A stretch of 64,000 bases of DNA, taken from assembly GCF_900167365.1 (NCBI RefSeq), contig NZ_FUXL01000014.1, forward strand, positions 1 through 64,000, in the 5' to 3' direction. The DNA is from Consotaella salsifontis (GTDB lineage: Bacteria; Pseudomonadota; Alphaproteobacteria; Rhizobiales; Rhizobiaceae). Shown in pieces: positions 8,711-17,954 of the stretch. Position numbers and translations under genes: made by a program. The first letter of the stretch is position 1. Each line of letters opens with the position of its first letter. The notes beneath the pieces were generated by a model that saw nothing but the letters and a program-made list of their open reading frames with translations, did no database searches and had not been told where the DNA came from.

Positions 8711-9160
8711 TCAGTTCATCCACCAGATCGAGGCATTGAGCACCCCGGCATAGGCGACCCAGCAGGCATAGGGCACGAAGCACCCGGCCGCGAGGCGCTC
8801 GCCACGCCAACTTTCGGCGATGAAGCTCAGGATGATGACGAGCATGGCGGCGACGACGAGGAGCGAGACCCCGGTCCAATGCAGCGCGAAGAACAGCGGC
8901 GTCCAGGCGAAATTGAGGACGAGCTGAAGCCACCACAGCGCGCGGGCGCGGGCGAGCCCGGCGAGATGGACGCGCCATCCGGCAATGGCGATCAGGACGT
9001 AAAGCGTCGTCCAGGCGACGGGGAAGACCCAGTTGGGCGGCGTGAAGGAGGGCTTGGCGATCTCCTGATACCAGCCCGAGGTATCCGTCAGCGAGCCCAT
9101 GATCCAGCCGCCGCCGAGCGTCAGGAGAAGGAAGAGAGCGAGCAGGCCCCAGCGTTTCAT
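8711..9160 (-). CDS. tspO: TspO/MBR family membrane protein
   Basis: This 149-residue protein has five transmembrane helices. Signature stretches are WYQEIAKPSFTPPNWVFPVA at the first loop and the W-rich helix ending with YAGVLNASIWWMN. TspO proteins bind tetrapyrroles and sterol-like ligands and modulate porphyrin traffic and stress responses. The start is ATG 9160 (MKRWGLL), with GGAG 6 bp upstream. Another ATG 6 bp earlier (9166) is in frame. The start lies 3 bp from the rsmB stop, so the two genes are co-transcribed and probably translationally coupled. The longer open frame to 9295 is overlap with rsmB. Confidence 0.94.
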   Translation of the reverse strand: MKRWGLLALFLLLTLGGGWIMGSLTDTSGWYQEIAKPSFTPPNWVFPVAWTTLYVLIAIAGWRVHLAGLARARALWWLQLVLNFAWTPLFFALHWTGVSLLVVAAMLVIILSFIAESWRGERLAAGCFVPYACWVAYAGVLNASIWWMN

Positions 9161-9162
9161 GG

Positions 9163-10458
9163 TCATCTCCGTTCCAGGGCGGCGAAGAAGAAGCCGTCCG
9201 TGCCGGAGCGCAGCGGCGTCAGCATCAGGGCGCGCCCCTCTCCCGCAGCGACGGCGTGATAGGCAGGCGCGGCGTCGGGCAGGCTTTCGCGCCACAGGGC
9301 TTGCGCATCGAGAACGGCGAAGTCGGGATGGCGTTCAAGGAAGGCGGCGATGCGCTCGCGGTTTTCCTGCGGCAGCAGGGAACAGGTGATGTAGACGAGG
9401 CGCCCGACGGGCCTGACGAAGGCGCTCGCGGCATCCAGCGCCGCGTCCTGCTCACCCAGCCGCTTTTCAAGCGCGGCTTCCGATAGGCGCCACTTGGCGT
9501 CGGGCCGCCGCCGCCAGGTTCCCGTACCTGTACAGGGCGCATCGACGAGCACGAGGTTCATGCGCTCCCTCAGCTCGCCGAGATCGTCGCGCGGCGCATG
9601 GACCTGAACGTTGCGCGCGCCGGCGCGCGCCAAGCGATCATGGATGGGTGCGAGGCGTTGACGGTCGGCATCGTAGGCGTGGATCTGGCCGCTGTTTTCC
9701 ATCGCGGCGGCGAGCGCCAGGGTCTTGCCGCCCGCCCCCGCGCAAAAGTCCAGCACCTGCATCCCCGCGCGTGCACCGGCAAGGCGCGCGGCGAGCTGCG
9801 AACCCTCGTCCTGAATCTCGAACCAGCCTTTCTGGAAGGCCGCCTCGACCTGAACATTGGGATGACGCGCAGCCCCCGTGGTCGGGGCGATGCGAAGGCC
9901 CTCCGGGGCCAGCGCCGTCTCGACGGTGGAAAACGGCGCCAGTGCCTTTACCACCTTGTCGCGCGTCGCCTTCAGCGCGTTGGCGCGCATGTCGAGCGGC
10001 GGGCGCTCGGCAAGGGCGGCCGCCTCCGCCACCCAGTCCTCGCCGAAAGCCTCTTTGAAGTGCGCCGCCAGCCACTCCGGCAGATCGGCGCGCACGGCAT
10101 CGGGCGCCTCGGCGAGATCGCGCGCCGCACAGCGCTCGAAGGCGGCATCGTCCGGCAGTGGCGGCGCGAAGCGGTCACCGTCGAGCGCCTGGCGCAGATC
10201 ATTGGGCGACATGTCCTGACCGGTGAGCATGGCGGCGAAGACGAGCGCGTCCGGCGTCTCCGCCTCCATGCGCCAAGCGAGTGAGCGCTTTCTGCGCAGA
10301 ACGTCGTAGACCACATTGCCGATGGCGGCCCGGTCCCCCGATCCGGCGAAGCGGTGAGACAGGCCCCAGTCCTTCAGCGCATCGGCCACCGGGCGATGCC
10401 GAGCCTCGATATCGGCGATGATCTCCATCGCCGCCGCCATACGACCACCCAGTCTCAT
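9163..10458 (-). CDS. RsmB-family RNA (cytosine-C5)-methyltransferase
   Basis: The protein of 431 residues is a class I SAM-dependent m5C RNA methyltransferase. The SAM site is VLDFCAGAGGKTLALAAAME (motif I). The two family cysteines are present: the motif IV Cys in VDAPCTGTGTWRRRPD and the motif VI catalytic Cys in ITCSLLPQEN. An N-terminal helical region (~1-150) is degenerate compared with the NusB-like domain of E. coli RsmB, as is common in alphaproteobacteria. The target is probably 16S rRNA, but another RNA is possible. The start is ATG 10458, with GAAGGAGG 4 bp upstream. It heads the unit with tspO and the nucleosidase gene. Confidence 0.92.
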   Translation of the reverse strand: MRLGGRMAAAMEIIADIEARHRPVADALKDWGLSHRFAGSGDRAAIGNVVYDVLRRKRSLAWRMEAETPDALVFAAMLTGQDMSPNDLRQALDGDRFAPPLPDDAAFERCAARDLAEAPDAVRADLPEWLAAHFKEAFGEDWVAEAAALAERPPLDMRANALKATRDKVVKALAPFSTVETALAPEGLRIAPTTGAARHPNVQVEAAFQKGWFEIQDEGSQLAARLAGARAGMQVLDFCAGAGGKTLALAAAMENSGQIHAYDADRQRLAPIHDRLARAGARNVQVHAPRDDLGELRERMNLVLVDAPCTGTGTWRRRPDAKWRLSEAALEKRLGEQDAALDAASAFVRPVGRLVYITCSLLPQENRERIAAFLERHPDFAVLDAQALWRESLPDAAPAYHAVAAGEGRALMLTPLRSGTDGFFFAALERR

Positions 10459-10512
10459 GAAGCCTCCTTCTTGGTCAGGGGCCATCTACCGCCCATCCCG
10501 CGTCGCGGCAAG

Positions 10513-10540
10513 AAAAAGGGCCGGCGCGCGGGCGCCGACC
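10513..10540 (-). terminator. Terminator of catalase gene
   Basis: On the minus strand a 9-bp stem (GGTCGGCGC / GCGCCGGCC, one G-U pair) with a 4-nt loop is followed by C and TTTTT. It begins 33 bp after the katA stop. Confidence 0.85.
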
Positions 10541-10572
10541 CTCGTGATCTCAATCAGGCGAAAGGCGTTGCC

Positions 10573-12075
10573 TTATTCGGCCGCCGCGCTGTGGCTGGTC
10601 GAAAGGCTGGCCTCCGCATCGTCTCGGCCCTGCTCCTCGATGGCCTTGCGCACGCCCGCGCCATAGGCCGGGTCCACCTGATCGAACAGCGCCAGCTGGC
10701 GATCGACGATGAACTGCGGGACGCCCTGCATCGCCCCGGCGATGGTGTGGAACAGGCGCTGCTTCTGCCCGTCGTCGAACAGGTTGAACAAGGCGCGCGG
10801 CTGGCTGAAGTGATCCGCCTCGCCGCGATGGTCGTAGCGGCCGACCTGCCCCGCATAGCGATGCGGCGGCTCCTCGACGCTCGGGTCCTCGACCGGGCCG
10901 TTAAAGCTGTTGGGCTCGTAATAGGCATCCGGATTGGTCTGCAGACCGAAAGGCATCGTGCCGCCCATGTGGTAGTGGGCGACGGGGCTCTTCGGCTTGT
11001 TGACCGGCAGCGACTCGTAATGGGTGCCGATACGGTAGCGGTGCGCGTCCGGATAGGAGAACAGGCGACCCTGCAGCATCTTGTCGGGCGAAAAGCCGAT
11101 GCCGGGGACGATGTTGGACGGGTTGAAGGCCGACTGCTCGATTTCGCAGAAGTAGTTTTCCGGGTTGCGGTTCAGCTCCATCTCGCCGACCTTGATCAGC
11201 GGATACATGCCGTGCGGCCAAACCTTGGTGAGGTCGAAGGCGCTCCAGCCCGTCTTCTTCTCGAAGTCCTCAGCTTCCATCTCCGGCATGACCTGGATGT
11301 AGAAGGTCCACTTGGGGAAGCGCCCTTCCTCGATCATGCCGTAGAGGGCCTCCTGATAGCTCTCGCGCGACTTGGCGATGACCTTTTCGGCTTCCTCGTT
11401 GGTGAAGTGCGCGTGGCCCTGTTCCGTCTTGAAGTGGAACTTCACCCAGAAGCGTTCGCCCTTGTCGTTCCACAGGCTGTAGGTGTGGCTACCATAGCCG
11501 TTCATGCGCGAGGGATCGGTCGGGATGCCGCGATCCGACATCAGGATCGTCACCTGATGGAGCGACTCCGGGCACAGCGACCAGAAGTCCCACATCGCCG
11601 TCGCCGAGCGGAGGTTGGTGCGCGGATGGCGCTTCTGCGTGTGGATGAAATCGGGGAACTTGTAGGGATCGGCGACGAAGAAGACGGGCGTGTTGTTGCC
11701 GACGATGTCCCAGTTGCCTTCCTCGGTGTAGAACTTCAGCGCGAAGCCGCGAACGTCGCGCTCGGCATCGGCCGCGCCCTGCTCGCCCGCCACCGTCGAG
11801 AAGCGCGCCAGCATCTCGGTCTTGGCGCCGGGCTGCAGCACCTTGGCGCGCGAATAGCGGCTCACGTCCTCCGTCACGGTCAGGGTGCCATAGGCGCCCC
11901 ATCCCTTGGCGTGGACCACGCGCTCCGGCACACGCTCGCGGTTCTGGTGCGCCAGCTTCTCGATGAGCTGGTAGTCTTCCAGAAGCACGGGGCCGCGCGG
12001 GCCGACCGTCTTCGAATTCTGGTTGCTGGACAGCGGCGCGCCGGCCGTCGTCGTCAGTCTCGTGCGATCAGCCAT
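10573..12075 (-). CDS. katA: Monofunctional haem catalase
   Basis: The enzyme of 500 residues degrades hydrogen peroxide. It is a small-subunit (clade 3 type) haem catalase. The distal His is H55 (RVVHAKGWG), the distal Asn is N128 ([14 protein letters not shown]), and the proximal Tyr lies in [15 protein letters not shown]. No C-terminal flavodoxin-like domain is present, matching the small-subunit class. It is divergent from oxyR, with 97 bp between the start codons containing a palindrome, the standard arrangement for peroxide-inducible catalase. Expression should be induced by oxidised OxyR. Its own terminator follows the stop. Confidence 0.97.
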   Translation of the reverse strand: MADRTRLTTTAGAPLSSNQNSKTVGPRGPVLLEDYQLIEKLAHQNRERVPERVVHAKGWGAYGTLTVTEDVSRYSRAKVLQPGAKTEMLARFSTVAGEQGAADAERDVRGFALKFYTEEGNWDIVGNNTPVFFVADPYKFPDFIHTQKRHPRTNLRSATAMWDFWSLCPESLHQVTILMSDRGIPTDPSRMNGYGSHTYSLWNDKGERFWVKFHFKTEQGHAHFTNEEAEKVIAKSRESYQEALYGMIEEGRFPKWTFYIQVMPEMEAEDFEKKTGWSAFDLTKVWPHGMYPLIKVGEMELNRNPENYFCEIEQSAFNPSNIVPGIGFSPDKMLQGRLFSYPDAHRYRIGTHYESLPVNKPKSPVAHYHMGGTMPFGLQTNPDAYYEPNSFNGPVEDPSVEEPPHRYAGQVGRYDHRGEADHFSQPRALFNLFDDGQKQRLFHTIAGAMQGVPQFIVDRQLALFDQVDPAYGAGVRKAIEEQGRDDAEASLSTSHSAAAE

Positions 12076-12131
12076 GATGGCCTCCCTCGATCTCTTCTCT
12101 TCGCTTGCCTTCCATCACATCAACGCGATAA

Positions 12132-12167
12132 TTTCCAATCGTATTTGCTTCGCATGCTGATTGGAAA
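12132..12167. promoter_or_regulatory. Palindromic OxyR-type operator between katA and oxyR
   Basis: A perfect 9-bp inverted repeat, TTTCCAATC at 12132-12140 and GATTGGAAA at 12159-12167, is separated by 18 bp. It sits in the 97-bp divergent region immediately before the oxyR start. LysR-type regulators bind such interrupted dyads, and OxyR proteins commonly control themselves and the divergent katA. Binding is inferred. Confidence 0.65.
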
Positions 12168-12172
12168 AAATT

Positions 12173-13102
12173 ATGGCATCGCCCACCATTCGCCAGATGC
12201 GCTATTTCGACGCCCTGGCGGAGGTGCTTCATTTCGGCAAGGCGGCGCGCCGGCTCAACATCAGCCAACCGGCCCTTTCCGCCCAGATTCAGCAGATGGA
12301 GGCGTTCTTCGGCAGCCCGCTTCTGGAGCGGCGCGCCAGTGGCGTCATGTTGACGGCGGAGGGGCGAGCCGTGGCGCAGCGTGTGCGCCACATCCTGGCC
12401 GATATCAGCGACCTCGAGGCGCTCGCCGCGCGATCGGACGAGGTTTTGGGCGGCCGGCTCAAGATCGGCTTCATCGCCTCGGTGGCGCCCTATCTGCTGC
12501 CGGCGCTTCTGCCCGAGCTGCGCACGCGCCACGCCCGGCTGAAGATCGAGATTCGCGAGAGCATCACGGCGACGCTGGTGGATGCGCTGGATGGCGGCGA
12601 GCTGGACTGCATCGTCCTGGCTCTGCCGTTCCGCAGACCCGGGATCGAGGTCATCGACCTCTTCGACGATCCCTTCCACCTTGCGGTTCCCGAGCGCGAG
12701 GCCGACGCCTTCCCGTCGCCGGTGAGGCTCGACCTCATCGACAAGGAGCGGCTGATCCTTCTGGAGGAAGGGCACTGCCTGCGCGATCAGGCGCTGCAGA
12801 TCTGCGGCATCATCGAGCCGGGACGTCTCGCCGCCCTCGGCGCCACAAGTCTGGCCACGATCCTGCGCATGGTGGCCGAAGGACTCGGTGTGACGTTGGT
12901 TCCAGAGATCGCCGTCGCCGCCGAAAGGCTGAGCGGGGGCATCGCCATCCGCCCGATCGCCGCGCCCGTTCCGTCGCGCCGCCTGGCTCTCGCCTTCCGC
13001 TCGACCTCCGGCCGGCGGCAGGACTATGAGGCGCTGGCTGAAACGATCCGGCGCGTGGCGGAAGTCGATCGAGAAAAACAGGAACAGCCTGCCTTCCGGT
13101 GA
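12173..13102 (+). CDS. oxyR: Peroxide-sensing LysR regulator OxyR
   Basis: The 309-residue LysR protein has an N-terminal HTH (MRYFDALAEVLHFGKAARRL, then SQPALSAQIQQMEAFFG). The effector domain carries the OxyR redox signature EEGHCLRDQALQIC. Its two cysteines (about C202 and C211 from the chosen start) are spaced nine residues apart, as are the disulfide-forming pair of E. coli OxyR. Hydrogen peroxide should oxidise them and activate katA, which is divergent. The start is ATG 12173; an in-frame TTG at 12161 lies inside the operator dyad and is rejected. The presence of both cysteines and the neighbour make the assignment firm. Confidence 0.95.
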   Translation: MASPTIRQMRYFDALAEVLHFGKAARRLNISQPALSAQIQQMEAFFGSPLLERRASGVMLTAEGRAVAQRVRHILADISDLEALAARSDEVLGGRLKIGFIASVAPYLLPALLPELRTRHARLKIEIRESITATLVDALDGGELDCIVLALPFRRPGIEVIDLFDDPFHLAVPEREADAFPSPVRLDLIDKERLILLEEGHCLRDQALQICGIIEPGRLAALGATSLATILRMVAEGLGVTLVPEIAVAAERLSGGIAIRPIAAPVPSRRLALAFRSTSGRRQDYEALAETIRRVAEVDREKQEQPAFR

Positions 13103-13147
13103 ACGATCGGCCCGCCCTCTCCATCCAAAGATCGACGCACTGGCGTC

Positions 13148-14320
13148 TCAAAACAACTCGATAGCCGGAGCCCCCGAGGCGGTATCGGCTTCGTCGCCGA
13201 CACTATGGCGATGGGCATCGCGCTGCGCCGTGCTGACATAGCTGTGGTAAAGCGCTTCGACCACCGCTTGGAGTTGCTCGCCGTCGGCCTGCGAGGGCGC
13301 CACGAGCAGCGAAGCACCCATCTCGGTCACCTCGCGCACCCCCCTTTCGATGCGCTCAGTCTGCTGGCGCACGACATCCTGGAACTGGACACAGGCAGCT
13401 ATCTCCTGGATGGGACCGGCGATGTCGCGGCCCAGCGAACGCACCCCGTCAATCATTTCGGCCTGCTGGCGCCGCATGAGGTCGAGATCGCGCAGCATGG
13501 CCTCGCTGACCCGGCTCATGCCCTCGCGCATCTCCGTCTCGTGGTCGTCGCGCTTGTCGACGCAGCCCATCAAGGTGCCTTTGACGAGATCGTCGATGCC
13601 GCGCACGCTGTTTCCAAGGCTCGAGGCTATGCCGTCGGTCTGGTCGGACAAGGCGCGGATCTCGTCGGCGACGACGCCGAAGCCGCGCCCCGCCGTACCG
13701 GCCCGCGACGCCTCGATCTTGGCGTTGAGCGAAAGGATGCGCGTCTTTCGGGTGATGTCCTCGATGCTATGGAGGCCCTTGACCAGTTGGTTCACGAGGT
13801 CGCCAACCTGGTGGATCATCGCCTTCATCCGGGCCGCCTGCTGCCGGTTGATCTCGGCCGTGCGGTTGAACAACTCCACATGCTCGCCCGCCTCCTGCCG
13901 CATGCGGCCGATCAGGGTTTCGACCGGCTTGGCCGAGGCGGAGACGTTGTCGGAAAACGATCCGACCAAGCCTTCCAGGGGGCCGAGCAGGCTGAGGATG
14001 TCCATCGCAACCTGCTCGGTCTGGTCGCGCACGAGCTGCAACTGCCCGGCGGCGATGTCGCCGAACGAGCGCAGCGCTTCCGCCTCCAGCCGAATGCCAT
14101 CGTGGGATGGAACAGGATCGGGCGCGGCGACGGGCATAGTGACCGTGTCCTCTTCCCCTTCCCCCGCTTCTGGTTGAAGGGCCTGGAGGCGCGCGGCCGT
14201 TGCCGCGTCGGCTGCGGCGACAGCCACCGTGGAGGACTGCGCCGGCCGTGCATCCGGTCCACGGCGCCGCCGCAGCCAGTCGAGCGGCGACCAGCGCGAC
14301 TGCCGACGCCCTGCCGTCAT
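13148..14320 (-). CDS. Soluble methyl-accepting chemotaxis-type protein (second receptor)
   Basis: This protein of about 390 residues has no membrane segment. After an Ala/Pro-rich N-terminal part (1-85) comes a helical region and an MCP signalling hairpin around [40 protein letters not shown]. The C-terminal part has [19 protein letters not shown], found in receptors or scaffold-like proteins of alternative chemosensory systems. The family hairpin tip is shortened and atypical: basal LNAKIEA replaces the more common LNAAIEA. It is the last gene of the leftward chemosensory operon, 28 bp after the upstream CheY. The start is ATG 14320 with GAGG 8 bp upstream; a GTG at 14347 is in frame. The signal sensed is unknown. 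Confidence 0.85.
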   Translation of the reverse strand: MTAGRRQSRWSPLDWLRRRRGPDARPAQSSTVAVAAADAATAARLQALQPEAGEGEEDTVTMPVAAPDPVPSHDGIRLEAEALRSFGDIAAGQLQLVRDQTEQVAMDILSLLGPLEGLVGSFSDNVSASAKPVETLIGRMRQEAGEHVELFNRTAEINRQQAARMKAMIHQVGDLVNQLVKGLHSIEDITRKTRILSLNAKIEASRAGTAGRGFGVVADEIRALSDQTDGIASSLGNSVRGIDDLVKGTLMGCVDKRDDHETEMREGMSRVSEAMLRDLDLMRRQQAEMIDGVRSLGRDIAGPIQEIAACVQFQDVVRQQTERIERGVREVTEMGASLLVAPSQADGEQLQAVVEALYHSYVSTAQRDAHRHSVGDEADTASGAPAIELF

Positions 14321-14348
14321 CAGACCAACCTCACTCACCGCAGTCACC

Positions 14349-14714
14349 TCACGCAGGCACGAGCTGCTTGACGACGCCGATCAGGGCGTCAGCCGCCACA
14401 GGCTTCACCAGCCATCCGGCCGCGCCGGCCGCCTTCGCCTCCGCACGCCTCGCCTGCTGGGATTCCGTCGTCAGCATCAGCATCGGCGTAAAGGCCATGC
14501 CGGAAACCTTCTTGGCCTGGCGGATGAAGTCGATGCCGTTCATTCCGCCCATGTTGAGGTCGGTAATGACCAGCCGCGGCTTGGTGCCGGCCTTCAGCTT
14601 CGACAGCGCCTCCTCGGCCGATAGCGACTTGACCACGTCGTGGCCGGCCCGCCTCAGAACCGATTCCATGCTTGCCAGAAGGGTCGGCGAATCGTCGACC
14701 AACATAACCATCAT
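14349..14714 (-). CDS. CheY-like response regulator (downstream copy)
   Basis: This single receiver domain of 121 residues has the acidic pair VDD (D7, D8), phosphoacceptor D52 in [12 protein letters not shown]-switch in MLMLTTES and the Lys in GWLVKPV. It has no output domain, so it acts by protein contact as a CheY or phosphate sink for CheA. It overlaps the STAS-like gene by ATGA (start 14714, stop of the upstream gene 14711-14713), so translation is coupled. AAGGAG lies 8 bp before the start. The operon has two stand-alone receivers; this one follows cheA and the other precedes it. Confidence 0.92.
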   Translation of the reverse strand: MMVMLVDDSPTLLASMESVLRRAGHDVVKSLSAEEALSKLKAGTKPRLVITDLNMGGMNGIDFIRQAKKVSGMAFTPMLMLTTESQQARRAEAKAAGAAGWLVKPVAADALIGVVKQLVPA

Positions 14715-14977
14715 CGTTGCGACTCCTTGGCTTGCGCGTTCGCGGGCCGGATCAGCGGGACGATCCAGCGTGACAGGAAGGGATCGGTCGGCGCGGCGAC
14801 GAGGCGCGCGTCGGATTCGTGGAGGATCTGCACGATGGCCGTATGCAGGTACGTGCAGTCCGACAGATCGACCAGGGGATCGGCGGCGTTCTGCAGCCAT
14901 TCCAGGAGCTGGGGCGCCTCTTCGATGGGGCAGACGCCGGAGCAGCGCACGGTGTGGTCGTCATAGACGATGGTCAT
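14711..14977 (-). CDS. Small STAS-like protein of the chemosensory operon
   Basis: This protein of 88 residues starts at ATG 14977 (MTIVYDDHTVRCSGVCPIEE) after a good AAGGAGG site. The pattern of a short strand, helix, then VDLSDCTYLHTAIVQILHES resembles the STAS fold (anti-sigma-factor antagonist), where the D-x-S region carries the phosphorylatable Ser/Thr. Here the DLSDCTYLHT stretch occupies that place. Similar small proteins occur next to cheA in chemosensory clusters of alphaproteobacteria. It lies between cheA (cheA stop 12 bp upstream) and the downstream cheY, with an ATGA overlap to the latter. Its role in the pathway is unknown; a link to a second output branch is an inference. Confidence 0.7.
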   Translation of the reverse strand: MTIVYDDHTVRCSGVCPIEEAPQLLEWLQNAADPLVDLSDCTYLHTAIVQILHESDARLVAAPTDPFLSRWIVPLIRPANAQAKESQR

Positions 14978-14988
14978 GTCCGCCTCCT

Positions 14989-17523
14989 TCACAGCAGCTC
15001 TTTGAGGTTGAGAACGAGCAGCACCTGGCCATTGCCGAGGACGGCCGTCCCGGCATAGCCGGGAAGTCCGGCGAGCAGGCCCGTCATGGGCTTGAGGACC
15101 ACCTCGATACCGACGTTGAAATCATCGACAACTAGGCCGATCGGCGCGCCGTAGAGCCGGCAAACGAGGACTGCCTCGCTGTCGCGTTCGGCCTCGTGAC
15201 GCGGTAGCGCCAATCGCTCGCGCATCCGCACCAGCGGTACCAGCGCCTCGCGCAACGTGAACATCTCGGCCTGCTTGAACCGGCGCAACGAGCCCTTCGG
15301 CACGCGCACCGTCTCGATCACCGTGTCCATGGGAATGCCGATCAGCATGTCGGCCACCTCGACCATCATGACACGGGTGACCGCCATCGAGAGCGGTAGG
15401 CGCAGGAGGATTCGGGTTCCCCTTCCCACCTCCGAATCGAGCGCGATGTCGCCCCCCATGTGCTCGACGGTGGTGCGCACGACATCCATGCCGACACCCC
15501 GGCCGGAAAGGTCGCTGGCCTCGTCGCGCGTCGAGAAGCCCGCCATGAACACGAGTTGGACCGATTCCCGGTCGTTGAGCCCCGCCGCACGGGCCTCGTC
15601 GATCAGTCCCTTTTCGACGGCCTTGCGCCGGATATGCGCCGGATCGATGCCGCGACCATCGTCGCTCACCTCGATGCAGACGCGATCGCCCTCCTGGAAA
15701 GCCTTGAGCTTGATCTGCGCCGTTCGCCGCTTGCCAGCGGCGCCGCGCTCGTCCGGCAGCTCGATGCCGTGGTCGAGGGAGTTGCGCATGATGTGAAGCA
15801 GCGGATCCGACAGCGCCTCGATGACGTTCTTGTCGGCCTCGGTGTCCTCGCCCTCGATAACGAGCTCGATGTCCTTGCCGAGTTTGCGTGACAGATCGCG
15901 CACGAGCCGCGGATAACGCTGGAACAGCGTGCCGACCGGCATCATGCGGATGTGCATGATGGCGCCCTGCATCGCCTGGCTGATGCGATCGAGCGCACCG
16001 TACTGGTGCTTGATCTCGCGAGCCAGTTCGCGGCAACCGAACTCGTTTTCGGCGCGCCGGGCGAGATAAGGCAGAGCGTTCTTGGCCACCACCAGTTCGC
16101 CAACCAGGTCCATGATCGCATCGACGCGGCTCTGCTCGACCTTCAGCACCTTCTCGCCATCGCGGCGCGGGGTATCGACGGTTGCCGCGGCTGCGGAGAC
16201 CGAGGCTTCGGCCGCTATGGCGGGCGCCGGTGACAGGATCTGGGACAGCGCGGTGAGAAGGGGTTCTGCCGCGTTGGCGGCGAGCGTTGCCTCGAACGCC
16301 TGCTCGAGCTCGTCGCGGACATCGCGCTGAAATTCGACGTAGACCACCCGGCCGAGCGTTTCGACAACGGCGGCGAGGCGGTTTCGCCACTCCTGGGAAC
16401 CGGGCTCGGTGGCGATGATCGCCTGCTGTACCTGGAGCACTAGCGCCCCCAAGCTTTCCTCGGAAAGCTGGCGCACCGGCGAGTCGCCAGGGCGAGGCTC
16501 CGCCTCAGGCGACGCGCCCAGCCGCTCGATGATCGCGACGACGCCATCAATCGGGGGATTCGGCGCTTCGAGAAGCGTGCGGATCAGGCGGGCGGACGAG
16601 CCGATCGAGTCCTCGCGGTCGCTCGCCTGTTCGGCAGCGTTGGCGAGGGCCATCCAATCATGATCGGCCGCGTCTTCCCGCCATTGCGCGACGATCGCCT
16701 CGGAATCGGCGGGCAACGGCGTGACGGAAAAGGAAAGAAGCTCAGCGAGCCGCACCTCCCGGACGTCAACTTGTTCCGAAACATAACGGAAGAGCTCGCC
16801 GGCCGCATCCCGCGACGCATCGGCCAGCACGCGCAAGCGGACGCGGCAACTGAAGGGGTCCCCCTCGCAGAGCGTCTGCCAATCCTGGCGCCACTCCATC
16901 GCAACGCTCAATACGCCAGGCATCTGCTTGACAGTGAACAGCGGATCTTCGCCGTTATAGAAGCACTGGGGATCGGGGTCGTAGGCGATCGCCAGCAACC
17001 TGGCATCGTTGCCGAGTTCGGCGAGAAGTCGGACGGCGGCGAGTTGGTCGGCCTCGGGCAGCGTCGCTAACCAGTTTGCGCCCGGCCCTGTCTCCGCCGC
17101 TTCATCGACAGCGGCGGCAGCGGGCGCCGGCGCACTCGCCTTCAGGCGCTGGCGGTAGACGGCAACGCATCGTTCGCCGACAGAGGCGGCGTCGTTCGGC
17201 AGTTCGCCTTTTTCGTGTAGCCACTCGACCCAATGCGCCAGAACGTCGATGCCCGCCAAAAGCTGGTCGACCAGTTCTGGATCGAGGGCGAGTTGGTCCT
17301 CGCGCACGAGATTGAGAATATCCTCGGCAGCGTGCAGCAGCTTGGTGAAGGACGGGATCTCGAAGATCCCCGCGGTGCCTTTCAGCGTATGCACCGAACG
17401 GAACAACCGATTGATCGCCTCGCCGTCGGCGGGGTTCTTCTCCAGGGTGAGCAACGCCTCCGACGATTTATCGAGAAGGTCGCGCGCTTCGGGCACGAAT
17501 TGCTTGAGCAGATGGTCCATCAC
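14989..17523 (-). CDS. cheA: Chemotaxis histidine kinase CheA
   Basis: The kinase has 844 residues. An N-terminal HPt domain (1-~105) has the phosphorylated H45 in LFRSVHTLKGTAGIF. A long middle region (~150-440) replaces the usual P2 docking domain and contains a second conserved-looking block (LLAIAYDPDPQCFYNGEDPL). Then follow the dimerisation helices (~450-520), the HATPase domain with N-box IMRNSLDHGIE, DDGRGIDP and GRGVGMDVVR, and a C-terminal CheW domain (~700-844) that docks receptors. It should autophosphorylate in response to the soluble receptors and pass phosphate to the two CheY proteins and CheB. The start overlaps the upstream cheY stop by ATGA. Confidence 0.96.
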   Translation of the reverse strand: MMDHLLKQFVPEARDLLDKSSEALLTLEKNPADGEAINRLFRSVHTLKGTAGIFEIPSFTKLLHAAEDILNLVREDQLALDPELVDQLLAGIDVLAHWVEWLHEKGELPNDAASVGERCVAVYRQRLKASAPAPAAAAVDEAAETGPGANWLATLPEADQLAAVRLLAELGNDARLLAIAYDPDPQCFYNGEDPLFTVKQMPGVLSVAMEWRQDWQTLCEGDPFSCRVRLRVLADASRDAAGELFRYVSEQVDVREVRLAELLSFSVTPLPADSEAIVAQWREDAADHDWMALANAAEQASDREDSIGSSARLIRTLLEAPNPPIDGVVAIIERLGASPEAEPRPGDSPVRQLSEESLGALVLQVQQAIIATEPGSQEWRNRLAAVVETLGRVVYVEFQRDVRDELEQAFEATLAANAAEPLLTALSQILSPAPAIAAEASVSAAAATVDTPRRDGEKVLKVEQSRVDAIMDLVGELVVAKNALPYLARRAENEFGCRELAREIKHQYGALDRISQAMQGAIMHIRMMPVGTLFQRYPRLVRDLSRKLGKDIELVIEGEDTEADKNVIEALSDPLLHIMRNSLDHGIELPDERGAAGKRRTAQIKLKAFQEGDRVCIEVSDDGRGIDPAHIRRKAVEKGLIDEARAAGLNDRESVQLVFMAGFSTRDEASDLSGRGVGMDVVRTTVEHMGGDIALDSEVGRGTRILLRLPLSMAVTRVMMVEVADMLIGIPMDTVIETVRVPKGSLRRFKQAEMFTLREALVPLVRMRERLALPRHEAERDSEAVLVCRLYGAPIGLVVDDFNVGIEVVLKPMTGLLAGLPGYAGTAVLGNGQVLLVLNLKELL

Positions 17524-17954
17524 TGCACCGTCGCGGTCAACAGCCGGACGCAGGCCAGGAACGGCTCCGGTCGGATCGGCTTGAACAGATAATAGTTCGC
17601 TCCGGCTGCGTAGGCCTTGTCGACGTCCTCGGGCTTGGATTTCGTGCTCATCATGACAGCGGGGATCGCGCTGAGAACGGGCTGCCGGCGCACTTCCCTG
17701 AGCATCTCGTAGCCGTCCATCTTCTGCATGTTGACGTCGACTACAATGAGATCAATCGTGCCCTGCAGAAGCTGCTCCAGACCTTCGAGGCCGTTGATCG
17801 CTTCGATCACCTCGAAGCCGGCCTTCTCTAGGATCTGGCGGCAGAAAAGCCGGATCGTGATGGCATCGTCGACCACGAGGACGCGAGTGCCCGGCCAGGT
17901 GAATCGGCGCGCGCCCGCTTCGGCGGCGGATGGGGTGGGCAATGCGTTTGTCAT
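17520..17954 (-). CDS. CheY-like response regulator (upstream copy)
   Basis: This 144-residue receiver has an unusual 20-residue Ala/Pro-rich N-terminal extension before RVLVVDDAITIRLF. The phosphoacceptor is D73 in VVDVNMQKMDGYEML, the switch residue lies in VMMSTKS and the conserved Lys in YYLFKPI. It has no output domain. It sits between cheR and cheA with ATGA overlaps on both sides, so it is made in step with CheA and is probably the main output or a phosphate sink. The target is not visible because no motor or pilus genes are in the window. Confidence 0.92.
   Translation of the reverse strand: MTNALPTPSAAEAGARRFTWPGTRVLVVDDAITIRLFCRQILEKAGFEVIEAINGLEGLEQLLQGTIDLIVVDVNMQKMDGYEMLREVRRQPVLSAIPAVMMSTKSKPEDVDKAYAAGANYYLFKPIRPEPFLACVRLLTATVQ

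Noticed and set aside
10354-13029. An 891-codon plus-strand frame across rsmB end, katA and oxyR
   Set aside because: It is antisense to katA and in another frame of oxyR; it has no domain or ribosome site.
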